The position numbers and the translations under genes are program-made. The notes beneath the pieces were generated by a model that worked only from the letters and a program-made list of their open reading frames with translations, had not been told where the DNA came from and did no database searches. Positions 24,635-34,575 of a stretch of 40,690 nt of DNA are shown here, piece by piece. Origin of the DNA: an uncultured Lachnospiraceae bacterium (GTDB lineage: Bacteria > Bacillota > Clostridia > Lachnospirales > Lachnospiraceae); the NCBI GenBank assembly GCA_947623805.1, contig CANQHZ010000030.1:1-40690 (forward strand), given 5' to 3'. Position 1 is the first letter of the stretch. Each line of letters starts with the position of its first letter.

Positions 24635-26776
24635 ATGACAGGAGAAGAATTGGAGCGAGAATTACCCAAAGCGATACTGGGGTGGTATTCGTTTAGGAAG
24701 AATACAAGCAAGTTTATAATTGACAAGAATAATATCGATTGTATAGAGAGTATATCAGGTGACTGGGACTATATCGTTGTGACCGATGCCATTGAAACTA
24801 GGGATAATCCCTGCACTGTCTTGAAAATTTTGCGGACACACCTGAAACCCAACGGGAAGTTATTTTTGATGATGAATAATCGGTTAGGAATAAGATATTT
24901 CTGTGGGGACAGGGACAAGTATTCAGGCACAGTGTCAGACTGTCTGGAAGATTATAAAAATATAGCTGCTTCGAAGATGAACGGACGTATGTATGATAAA
25001 ACACAGATTAAAAGAATCATAGAAAATTCAGGTATAAAATACTATCATTTTTTTTCTGTGTATCCGAATTTTGAGAATCCAGCACGTATTTTTTCAGAAA
25101 ATTACATTCCGAATGAGGATGTAACAAACAGGATTTATCCATCCTACAATTTTCCAGAATCCGTATACATAGAAGAAAAAACAATGTACCAGCAACTGAT
25201 AGATAATGGAATGTTTCACCAAATGGCGAATGCCTTTCTGATAGAGTGTCCGGCTGACGGAAAATTCTGTGAAGTACTGCACGTGACCTCATCCCTTGAT
25301 AGGGGACGTGATGACGCATTATATACGATTATATACAAGGATATGGTTGAAAAAAGAGCGGCTTATCCGGAAGGGAAGAAAAAACTTGTGGATATTGCTG
25401 TAAATATGAATGAACTCGCAGCAAACAATATAAGCGTAGTAAAAGGCGTTCTCTCGGATGACACTTATAGATTGCCGTTTGTCAATGGAAAGACTTCACA
25501 GATATATTTAGAAGAACTTCTCAGAAAAGATGTAGACGAATTTGTGAAGGAGATGGATCATTTTAGGGACGTTATTTTACGATCATCCGATATAGTCTCA
25601 GAAGATAAGGGTGATGGAGAAGGGGCTATACTAAAACACGGATTTGTAGATTTGGTTCCGCTCAATTCTTTCCATATAAATGACGATTATGTTTTTTTCG
25701 ACCAGGAGTTTTGTGTGGATAATTTCCCTGCAAATGCGTTGCTCTGGAGAATGCTGACAACTTATTATACGGCTGATGTCAGGGCAGATAAGATATATCC
25801 TAAAGATAAGCTGGTTGAGAGATACAACCTAAAGAAATGTTTGGATAAGTGGAGGGGTATTGATAATGAATTTTTGACATCTCTGCGTCAGGAAAGGATT
25901 TTGAAAGACTATCACAGGAGAGTGCGTACTTCGATAGGCAATATATTGAATAACCGTCGTTGCATGAATGAGTCGGCTGGACATTATGTATTCAGGCACT
26001 ATGACATCTTTGCGGGAATAGAGGGAAGAAAATTAATCCTTTTCGGCTCAGGAAAATTTGCTGAGAAATTCAAGGAACAATATGGCAGAGATTTTCCAAT
26101 CTATGCAATGCTGGACAATGATCAGTCAAAGGCGGGCACAAGAGTAGACGGGGTGCGCGTAGAAACGCCAGATTACTTAAAAACACTCGTTGCAGGCAGC
26201 TTCAAGGTAGTCATATGCATTAGGGCATATGAAGAAGTATGCAGGCAGCTAGAAAGCATGGGGATTTATGATTACAGCATATACAATCCAGGGAGATATT
26301 ATCAGACGAGACCGCGGGCTACAATAGAAATTATAAATGATACAGATGAGCGGATTACAGATAAGCAGCATAACATTGGTTACGTGGCAGGCGGTTTCGA
26401 TATGTTTCATATCGGGCATCTCAATCTGATTCGCAGAGCGAAAGAGAAGTGCAATTACCTGATTGTCGGAGTAATGTCTGACGAGAGGATGTACAATATT
26501 AAGCAGAAGTATCCTATTATTCCGTGCAATGAAAGGATGCAGATTGTGGCGGGATGCCGTTATGTGGATAGGGTGGAGGAGCTGCCAGCTGACAGAGCGG
26601 GCATCAGGGACGCCTATCATATGTTCCATTTTGACTGTATGTTTTCCGGCGATGATCATAAGGACAGCAAGGACTGGCTGGCGGCAAGAGATTATTTGAG
26701 ACAACAAGGCGCAGATATCGAATTCCTGCCGTACACAAAAGAGCAAAGTTCCACAGAAATTAGAAAGAAATTATAA
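24635..26776 (+). CDS. Three-part fusion: methyltransferase/kinase-like region, Rossmann module, TagD-like cytidylyltransferase
   Basis: Residues 1 to about 200 resemble the second half of a class I methyltransferase (LRTHLKPNGKLFLMMNNRLG, RYFCGDR); the SAM-binding start is weak. Residues about 230-450 have a kinase-like pattern: D339-x4-N344 in DLVPLN, then FFDQEF with D356, similar to the catalytic loop and metal site of aminoglycoside/choline-kinase-type folds, though the usual histidine is missing. Residues 467-560 are the module (LILFGSGKFAEKF, AMLDNDQSKAG). Residues 570-713 are a nucleotidyltransferase of the glycerol-3-phosphate cytidylyltransferase type: GGFDMFHIGHL with HIGH at 592-595, a K near 610, and TKEQSSTEIR at the end. 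The likely product is a CDP-alcohol for the TagF-like enzyme. The ATG at 24635 follows AGAGGAG; a longer frame from 24533 lies in the previous gene. Confidence 0.8.
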   Translation: MTGEELERELPKAILGWYSFRKNTSKFIIDKNNIDCIESISGDWDYIVVTDAIETRDNPCTVLKILRTHLKPNGKLFLMMNNRLGIRYFCGDRDKYSGTVSDCLEDYKNIAASKMNGRMYDKTQIKRIIENSGIKYYHFFSVYPNFENPARIFSENYIPNEDVTNRIYPSYNFPESVYIEEKTMYQQLIDNGMFHQMANAFLIECPADGKFCEVLHVTSSLDRGRDDALYTIIYKDMVEKRAAYPEGKKKLVDIAVNMNELAANNISVVKGVLSDDTYRLPFVNGKTSQIYLEELLRKDVDEFVKEMDHFRDVILRSSDIVSEDKGDGEGAILKHGFVDLVPLNSFHINDDYVFFDQEFCVDNFPANALLWRMLTTYYTADVRADKIYPKDKLVERYNLKKCLDKWRGIDNEFLTSLRQERILKDYHRRVRTSIGNILNNRRCMNESAGHYVFRHYDIFAGIEGRKLILFGSGKFAEKFKEQYGRDFPIYAMLDNDQSKAGTRVDGVRVETPDYLKTLVAGSFKVVICIRAYEEVCRQLESMGIYDYSIYNPGRYYQTRPRATIEIINDTDERITDKQHNIGYVAGGFDMFHIGHLNLIRRAKEKCNYLIVGVMSDERMYNIKQKYPIIPCNERMQIVAGCRYVDRVEELPADRAGIRDAYHMFHFDCMFSGDDHKDSKDWLAARDYLRQQGADIEFLPYTKEQSSTEIRKKL

Positions 26777-26789
26777 TGGGAGATGGCAT

Positions 26790-28109
26790 ATGAATGTAGT
26801 TTGTCATAATATGATGGTAAATCAGGAAAGACCTGAACATGGAGTCAGGGACTTGAAAAAGGCTGGTTTTGAAAGCCTTGCGGTCGGCATAGGTGTCTGG
26901 TATCCGGATTTCTACGGCTGGCATAAGGATAAGCCAATAAAACCGAGACAAATAGATTTAAAGCCAGTGTCTGAGCGTTATGAGGAGATCTTTACGGTAT
27001 GCCGGGAAAACGGGGTAAATATTAATTTTGCATATGGTCCGTCATATGGAATGCCGGATCCTTATAAACATAGAGGCATTCGGGAAAATTTCAGAAAAGA
27101 GGATGGCTCCGCCGATGAGGCGGCAATAAAGGCTGTTGAAGCGGAGCAGGCCACCTTTGTTGAAAAAGCCGCGAAAGAGTGCATTGAGTTCTGCAGTGCA
27201 AACGGAGTGCATTATATACTCATACCGCCTGTTACAGGAGACAGAACATTAGGAAGAGAATGGGAAATCAACCGTAATTTCTATATGAATCTTGCGAAAA
27301 AAGCCAAGGAATGCGACATATGCATTCTATTGCAGAATATGTACCAAGATATGAAAGGACATCTGGTGCGTGGCGTCTGCTCAAATCCGTCAATAGCGAC
27401 TGAGTGGGTAGACCGATTGAATGAGGAGGCTGGAGCGGAAGTTTTTGGCTTTTGTCTGGATGTTGGAGTGTGCAGTATCTGTGGCAATGATATTCATGAA
27501 TTTGTGGTAACGATGGGCAGAAGAATTAAGGCGGTAATTCTGAGAGATTGTGATGGAAAACATGATTACGCGCTTATGCCTTTTAGTTGTGTGTATCGGG
27601 ATGGAGTTCAGACAGACTGGATGGGATTGATCAGAGGCTTACGGGATGTTGATTTTGATGGGGAACTAATTGTTAACTGTTGGAACACAGTTCATGCGGT
27701 TTCACAGCTCCTGCGCCCCACTTTATTCAGGTTTGCCAAGGAAGTGGGAGATTACATCCGCTGGCAGATTCAGCTGGAACAGAATCTGAAAAAATATAAA
27801 TCAATCGTCCTGTTCGGGGCAGGCAATATGTGCAGGAATTATATGAAATGCTACGGAGATAAATACCCTCCTCTTTTTACCTGCGACAACAACCCTAAAC
27901 TCTGGAACACAGAGTTTGAGGGACTTATGGTGAAAAATCCAGAGGAATTAAAGAATCTTCCCGATGACTGCGGCGTCTATATCTGCAATATTTACTACCG
28001 CGAGATTGAAACACAACTTAAGGAAATGGGAATCAAAAATATAGAGTATTTTAACGATGAATATATGCCGACATTTTATTTTGACAGGCTGGAGCGTGAC
28101 GAAGAATAG
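26790..28109 (+). CDS. Xylose-isomerase-like TIM barrel (probable pseudoenzyme) with C-terminal Rossmann module
   Basis: Residues 1 to about 325 align with the sugar phosphate isomerase/epimerase gene that follows, but the expected metal and catalytic positions are replaced. ENLYT is QNMYQ here, FDTGHA is LDVGVC, HIHDND is ILRDCD, DLHQIPF is DYALMPF, and SFETA is VNCWN. A normal isomerase reaction is therefore unlikely; sugar binding or a partner role for the intact paralogue is possible. Residues 338-425 are the module (IVLFGAGNMCRNY, FTCDNNPKLWN, VYICNIYYREI, LKEMGIKNI). The gene starts 14 bases after the fusion gene with a GGGAGA site. Family placement is sure; loss of activity is inferred from the substitutions. 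Confidence 0.8.
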   Translation: MNVVCHNMMVNQERPEHGVRDLKKAGFESLAVGIGVWYPDFYGWHKDKPIKPRQIDLKPVSERYEEIFTVCRENGVNINFAYGPSYGMPDPYKHRGIRENFRKEDGSADEAAIKAVEAEQATFVEKAAKECIEFCSANGVHYILIPPVTGDRTLGREWEINRNFYMNLAKKAKECDICILLQNMYQDMKGHLVRGVCSNPSIATEWVDRLNEEAGAEVFGFCLDVGVCSICGNDIHEFVVTMGRRIKAVILRDCDGKHDYALMPFSCVYRDGVQTDWMGLIRGLRDVDFDGELIVNCWNTVHAVSQLLRPTLFRFAKEVGDYIRWQIQLEQNLKKYKSIVLFGAGNMCRNYMKCYGDKYPPLFTCDNNPKLWNTEFEGLMVKNPEELKNLPDDCGVYICNIYYREIETQLKEMGIKNIEYFNDEYMPTFYFDRLERDEE

Positions 28110-28125
28110 GAAAAGGAGATTAGCT

Positions 28126-29058
28126 ATGGAAATCGGTGTGCAGACAAAAAATGTCGTAAAGGACAGCTGTCCTTTGGAAGGATTTACTATGCTGAAACGG
28201 GCAGGGTTTTCATGCTGCGATTTCAGTTTGGATGTTTATTTAAAAAATTTCAATGTTTATCAGAACAGAATCAATGATTTTTTTAGCGCCCCACTTGATG
28301 AACTGAAAGAATATTTTGCGCTGCACAAACAGGCAGCGCAAACTGCGGGCATTACAATCAGCCAGATGCATATGCCGTATCCTAATTATGTGCCGGGAGG
28401 AACGGACGAGCTGAACGGGTACCTATGTAGTGTAGTAGCCCCAAAAAGCATGGAGATTTGTGCCTTTTTGGAGTGCCCGTATATTGTAGTCCACGGTTTT
28501 AAGCTTGCGCATTATCTTGGCTCAGAAGAAGCGGAATGGGAAAAAACATCAGAGTTTTTGGACTCAATTGCGCCGGCGGCAAAGAAGTACGGGATTACCA
28601 TATGCATTGAAAATCTTTATACAGGTCTTGGAGGACATATCGTTGAGGGACCATGCTGCGATGCATCAAAAGCGTCAAAACGCATAGACGAATTTAACGA
28701 AAGATATGGCGCACAGGTGCTTGGCTTCTGTTTTGATACGGGTCATGCCAATCTTGTCGGTCTTGATTTTGAGAACTTTATCACTACGCTGGGACCTCGC
28801 CTCAAAGTCCTGCACATACACGACAATGACGGCATAAGCGATCTCCACCAGATACCGTTTACATTTACAAGGACAAGGGAAAATACCAGTTCAACAGACT
28901 GGGACGGATTTGTGAAGGGGCTAAAGGGCATTGGCTATAAAGGTGTGCTGAGTTTTGAGACAGCCCCTGTGCTCACTGCATTCCCGAATGTAATGAAAGC
29001 GGATGTTTTGGGGTTCATTGCTAATATAGGAAGATATTTTGATGGGATTTTGTCATGA
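28126..29058 (+). CDS. Sugar phosphate isomerase/epimerase (xylose-isomerase-like TIM barrel)
   Basis: This 310-residue protein belongs to the AP-endonuclease-2/xylose isomerase-like barrel family, which moves carbonyl groups or inverts hydroxyls on sugars and inositols with a divalent metal. Likely ligands are E162 (IENLY), H207 (DTGHA), H230 and H232 (HIHDND), H241 (DLHQIPF) and E278 (SFET), all in the usual order. It carries no Rossmann module. The start is the ATG at 28126 after AAAAGGAGA; the frame from 28057 overlaps the previous gene. It is the last gene of the glycan locus, followed by a terminator. It may make the sugar or polyol precursor for the CDP-linked donor, but the substrate is not evident. 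Confidence 0.82.
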   Translation: MEIGVQTKNVVKDSCPLEGFTMLKRAGFSCCDFSLDVYLKNFNVYQNRINDFFSAPLDELKEYFALHKQAAQTAGITISQMHMPYPNYVPGGTDELNGYLCSVVAPKSMEICAFLECPYIVVHGFKLAHYLGSEEAEWEKTSEFLDSIAPAAKKYGITICIENLYTGLGGHIVEGPCCDASKASKRIDEFNERYGAQVLGFCFDTGHANLVGLDFENFITTLGPRLKVLHIHDNDGISDLHQIPFTFTRTRENTSSTDWDGFVKGLKGIGYKGVLSFETAPVLTAFPNVMKADVLGFIANIGRYFDGILS

Positions 29059-29120
29059 TTTGTCAGGAAAGGCTTTGGAATTTTGCGTAAATTTACATAA
29101 CACATTGCCATAGGCATTAT

Positions 29121-29160
29121 AAAGATAATCATTCACCCCAAAAGAATGGTTATCTTTTTC
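29121..29160 (+). terminator. Rho-independent terminator after the glycan locus
   Basis: AAAGATAATCATTC (29121-29134) pairs with GAATGGTTATCTTT (29144-29157) with one G-T pair, around a 9-base loop, and runs into a T-rich tail. It lies about 60 bases after the isomerase stop. The stem starts with A-rich bases, so it may also work on the opposite strand. Confidence 0.85.
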
Positions 29161-29311
29161 ACTTTGACTTACCATTGCTTTTTCCAAGATTATTTTCGCT
29201 GTATGTATCCATTAAAGGGGACATATTTCCTCTCTTGGACGTTCTTATGCCACAAATCCTCTTTTTAACCACATTTTTAGAATTTATTTATAAATAATAT
29301 CAAAAAGAATG
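29161..29311. other. Spacer between glycan locus and heat-shock promoter
   Basis: No coding frame is convincing here. The only structure seen is a perfect 14-bp A/T palindrome, TTATTTATAAATAA, at 29284-29297, about 15 bases before the -35 box. It may be no more than an A/T-rich UP-like region. Confidence 0.5.
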
Positions 29312-29340
29312 TTGACAATAAAATACTAAAGTAGTAATTT
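29312..29340 (+). promoter_or_regulatory. Sigma-A promoter of the hrcA operon
   Basis: TTGACA at 29312-29317 is a perfect -35 box. After 17 bases comes TAATTT (29335-29340), a weak -10 box; a shifted alternative is AGTAAT at 29333-29338. The CIRCE operator begins 15 bases downstream, the usual arrangement for HrcA control. The exact -10 is uncertain. Confidence 0.7.
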
Positions 29341-29354
29341 ATTATATGAAGATA

Positions 29355-29381
29355 TTAGCACTCCATTAAAACGAGTGCTAA
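29355..29381 (+). promoter_or_regulatory. CIRCE operator (HrcA binding site)
   Basis: TTAGCACTC, nine bases, GAGTGCTAA: a perfect match to the CIRCE consensus. HrcA binds this inverted repeat at normal temperature and blocks transcription of the hrcA-grpE-dnaK-dnaJ operon that follows. It lies in the 5' leader, 54 bases before the hrcA start. Confidence 0.98.
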
Positions 29382-29434
29382 TAAATCTCAAACCAGACAG
29401 CTTCGCAGGCGCAAGCGGAAAGGAGCGTGGCATT

Positions 29435-30493
29435 TTGGATTTAGACGAGCGAAAGCTTAAAATACTCAAGGCGATTATCCAAAATTATTTAGAGACAGGC
29501 GAGCCTGTAGGCAGCAGAACCATTTCCAAGTACACAGACCTGAACCTAAGCTCAGCCACAATCCGAAATGAAATGTCCGATCTGGAGGAGCTTGGACTGA
29601 TAATACAGCCCCACACCTCCGCCGGTCGTATCCCCTCAGACAAGGGCTACAGATTGTATGTAGACCAGATGATGCTCGAAAAGGAAGAACAGCTCAATCA
29701 GGCGACCAAGGAAGTAAAGGAAATGCGTGAGCTCCTTTTAGAGCGCGAGGACAAGATGGAGTCCATACTCAAGCAAATGGCGAAAATGCTCGCGACAAAC
29801 ACAAATTACGCGACAATGATTTCCGCCCCGCAGGTAAGAGGCAATAAGCTCAAATTCATACAGCTTTCCAGAGTAGAGGCGACGCAGCTTTTGACCACCA
29901 TAGTAGTCGAGGGCAACGTAATCAAAAACACAATGATTACAATAGACGAGCCGCTTGACGACGAGACGCTGTTAAAGCTTAATATCCTGCTGAACACCAA
30001 CCTGAACGGACTGCCAGTCGAGGAGATAAACCTCGCAATGATTTCCAGGCTCAAGCAGCAGGCAGGCATTTACGACGGAATAATCGCTGAGGTTATGGAC
30101 GCGGTTGCCGAGGTGATAAAGGAAGACGAAAATATTGAGATTTACACAAGCGGAGCAAACAATATTTTCAAATATCCCGAGCTTGCCGACAACCAGCGGG
30201 CAAGCGAGCTGATTACCACATTTGAGGAAAAGCAGCTGCTGACCGAGCTTGTGCAGGGCAGCCTCACAGACGACAACGGCACAGGCATACAGGTATATAT
30301 AGGAAATGAAACTCCTGTAAAGACTATGAAAGACTGCAGCGTAGTGACCGCGACGTATGAGCTTGAGGAGGGCATGAAAGGCACGATAGGCATTATCGGA
30401 CCGAGGCGCATGGACTACGACAAGGTAATAAGCACCCTCAAGACGCTGAAAAGCCAGCTTGACACCATCTATAAAAAAGATGATAAAGGATGA
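29435..30493 (+). CDS. hrcA: Heat-inducible transcription repressor HrcA
   Basis: HrcA represses class I heat-shock genes by binding CIRCE and is kept active by GroEL. The N-terminus has the winged helix (LDERKLKILKAIIQNYLETG, PVGSRTISK, SSATIRNEMSDLEELGLI, AGRIPSDKGYRLYVD), and the rest has the GAF-like and dimerisation parts seen in the family. The frame is open from 29375 inside the CIRCE region, but the family starts shortly before LDERK. The TTG at 29435 with AAGGAG ten bases upstream fits, giving 352 residues, a usual length. It is autoregulated through the CIRCE at 29355. The next gene starts 39 bases after its stop. Confidence 0.96.
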   Translation: MDLDERKLKILKAIIQNYLETGEPVGSRTISKYTDLNLSSATIRNEMSDLEELGLIIQPHTSAGRIPSDKGYRLYVDQMMLEKEEQLNQATKEVKEMRELLLEREDKMESILKQMAKMLATNTNYATMISAPQVRGNKLKFIQLSRVEATQLLTTIVVEGNVIKNTMITIDEPLDDETLLKLNILLNTNLNGLPVEEINLAMISRLKQQAGIYDGIIAEVMDAVAEVIKEDENIEIYTSGANNIFKYPELADNQRASELITTFEEKQLLTELVQGSLTDDNGTGIQVYIGNETPVKTMKDCSVVTATYELEEGMKGTIGIIGPRRMDYDKVISTLKTLKSQLDTIYKKDDKG

Positions 30494-30532
30494 TAAAAAA
30501 TATAAAGCATTGAGAAAGGGAGACGAGATATA

Positions 30533-31246
30533 GTGGAAGAAAAGCAGTTAGACGAAAACCAGCAGACGGAAAATTCCAAGGAGCTGGATACAGAAAAAAA
30601 CGCCAAAGACACCGACGCGGCTGAAAATAATAGCTCAGCTCAAAATACCGAAAGCGCTGAAAACGAAAATAAGGCAGACGCGGCAGACGACGCGGCGTCA
30701 GATGAGGCGGACAATGCAGCGGAAACAGAATCAGCTGACGAGCCAGAAAGGGCGCAGGAACCAGACGGCAAAAAGAAAAAGTCTTTTTTGGGCAAGGATA
30801 AAAAATCCAATAAGCTTCAGGAAAAGGTTGATGAGCTTGAAGACAGGGTAAAGCGCCAGATGGCTGAATTTGACAATTTCAGAAAGCGCACCGAAAAAGA
30901 AAAGTCCGCAATGTTTGAGACAGGCGCAAAGAGCGTGATAGAAAAAATCCTTCCCGTAGTGGACAATTTTGAGCGCGGGCTTGCGGGGCTTAGCGAGGAG
31001 GAAATGAAGCAGCCGTTTGCCGAGGGCATGAATATGGTTTACAAGCAGCTGATGACCGAGCTTGAAAAGCTTGATGTCAAGCCGATAGAGGCAGTAGGCT
31101 GCGAGTTCAATCCCGAGCTTCACAATGCAGTAATGCAGGTGGAGAGCGAGGAGTACGAGTCGGGAATGGTAGCGCAGGAGCTACAAAAAGGCTACACATA
31201 CCGCGACAGCGTAGTAAGGCACAGCATGGTAGCCGTAGTACAGTGA
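30533..31246 (+). CDS. grpE: Nucleotide exchange factor GrpE
   Basis: GrpE releases ADP from DnaK. Residues about 95-235 show the family: a long coiled-coil helix (KLQEKVDELEDRVKRQMAEF), FDNFRKRTEKEK, VIEKILPVVDNFERGL, and the C-terminal beta domain with FNPELHNAVMQVE and GYTYRDSVVRHSMVAV. The first 85 residues are an acidic, low-complexity tail rich in A, D, E and N, followed by a basic KKKKSFLGKDKKS stretch. It is longer than usual and likely disordered. The start is GTG with GAAAGGGAGA upstream. It is the second gene of the CIRCE operon. Confidence 0.96.
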   Translation: MEEKQLDENQQTENSKELDTEKNAKDTDAAENNSSAQNTESAENENKADAADDAASDEADNAAETESADEPERAQEPDGKKKKSFLGKDKKSNKLQEKVDELEDRVKRQMAEFDNFRKRTEKEKSAMFETGAKSVIEKILPVVDNFERGLAGLSEEEMKQPFAEGMNMVYKQLMTELEKLDVKPIEAVGCEFNPELHNAVMQVESEEYESGMVAQELQKGYTYRDSVVRHSMVAVVQ

Positions 31247-33284
<2,038 letters not shown>

Positions 33285-33325
33285 ATATATGGAAATATAC
33301 AGGATTTAGAGAGGCATAGGATATT

Positions 33326-34501
33326 ATGGCTGAGCAGAAAAGAGATTATTATGAGGTGCTGGGCGTCGACAGGGGAGCTGACGACGCCAGCATAAAAAAG
33401 GCATACAGACAGCTTGCGAAAAAGTATCATCCTGATATGAATCCCGGTGACGAGGAAGCTGAAAAGAAGTTCAAGGAAGCGTCAGAGGCTTATGCTGTTT
33501 TGAGCGATCCTGAAAAAAGGCGCCAGTATGACCAGTTTGGGCACGCTGCCTTTGAGGGCGGCGGAGCTGGCGGCTTTAGCGGCTTTGACTTTGGCGGTGC
33601 TGATTTCTCTGATATTTTCGGCGATATTTTTGGCGATTTCTTTGGAGGCGGCAGCAGAAGCTCACGTGGTAGCAATGGACCTATGAAGGGCGCCAATCTC
33701 CGCACCAGTGTGCGCATAAGTTTCAGCGAGGCGGTCTTTGGCGTGGAGAAGGAGCTTGACTTAAATCTCAAGGATACCTGTAAGACTTGTAATGGTACAG
33801 GCGCAAAGCCTGGCACTTCACCTGAGACGTGCCGTCGCTGCGGCGGGCGCGGGCAGGTAGTGACGCAGCATCAGACGCCTTTTGGCACGATACGCAATTC
33901 ACAGGTATGCCCTGATTGCAACGGCACAGGCAAGACGATAAAGGATAAGTGTCCTGACTGTCACGGCACGGGCTATATTTCGGGCAGAAAGAAAATACAG
34001 GTATCTATTCCTGCGGGCATTGACAACGGGCAGAGCGTGCGCATACGGGATAAGGGCGAGCCTGGAGTGAACGGCGGACCGAGAGGGGATTTGCTTGTTG
34101 AGGTTGTGGTTGACAGGCATCCAATTTTCCAGCGCCAGGATATGAACATATTCTCTACTGTGCCGATGTCGTTTGCGGTGGCGGCGCTTGGCGGCGAGAT
34201 ACTGATAGATACGGTTGACGGCAAGGTGGTGTATGATGTAAAGGCGGGGACGCAGACGGATACGCGTGTGAGATTGCGCGGCAAGGGTGTGCCGTCGCTT
34301 AGAAATAAGGAAGTGCGCGGAGACCATTATGTCACGCTTGTTGTGCAGGTGCCTGATAAGCTTTCGAATGAGGCGAGGGATTTGCTTCGTCAGTTTGATG
34401 GTGAGACGGGGAATACGCTTGAGGCTGTGAAGAATATGGAGAATGGCGACGGTAGTGATGGTGGGGATGATAAGAAAAAGAAGAAACGGAAGTTTTTGTA
34501 A
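33326..34501 (+). CDS. dnaJ: Co-chaperone DnaJ (Hsp40)
   Basis: The 391-residue protein has all parts of a type I DnaJ: the J-domain with HPD in [10 protein letters not shown], a Gly/Phe-rich region ([20 protein letters not shown]), four CxxCxGxG zinc repeats ([32 protein letters not shown]), and the substrate-binding C-terminal domains. It stimulates the ATPase of DnaK and delivers clients. The C-terminus ends in an unusual run of lysines ([10 protein letters not shown]). It is the last gene of the CIRCE operon, 41 bases after dnaK and followed by a large hairpin element. Confidence 0.98.
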   Translation: MAEQKRDYYEVLGVDRGADDASIKKAYRQLAKKYHPDMNPGDEEAEKKFKEASEAYAVLSDPEKRRQYDQFGHAAFEGGGAGGFSGFDFGGADFSDIFGDIFGDFFGGGSRSSRGSNGPMKGANLRTSVRISFSEAVFGVEKELDLNLKDTCKTCNGTGAKPGTSPETCRRCGGRGQVVTQHQTPFGTIRNSQVCPDCNGTGKTIKDKCPDCHGTGYISGRKKIQVSIPAGIDNGQSVRIRDKGEPGVNGGPRGDLLVEVVVDRHPIFQRQDMNIFSTVPMSFAVAALGGEILIDTVDGKVVYDVKAGTQTDTRVRLRGKGVPSLRNKEVRGDHYVTLVVQVPDKLSNEARDLLRQFDGETGNTLEAVKNMENGDGSDGGDDKKKKKRKFL

Positions 34502-34575
34502 TATGCAGAGATTGGACATCTGCAATGGCTTTTGGGAAAAAGGCTGTTGCAGGTGTTTTTGTTTGGAAAGATGTC

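Noticed and set aside
25047-25054. T8 run in the fusion gene as a phase-variation tract
   Set aside because: A/T runs of this length are expected in this AT-rich DNA, and the frame is intact across it, unlike the G9 tracts.
30731-31123. Minus-strand frame opposite grpE
   Set aside because: Shadow of the grpE coding frame with no ribosome site or recognisable product.
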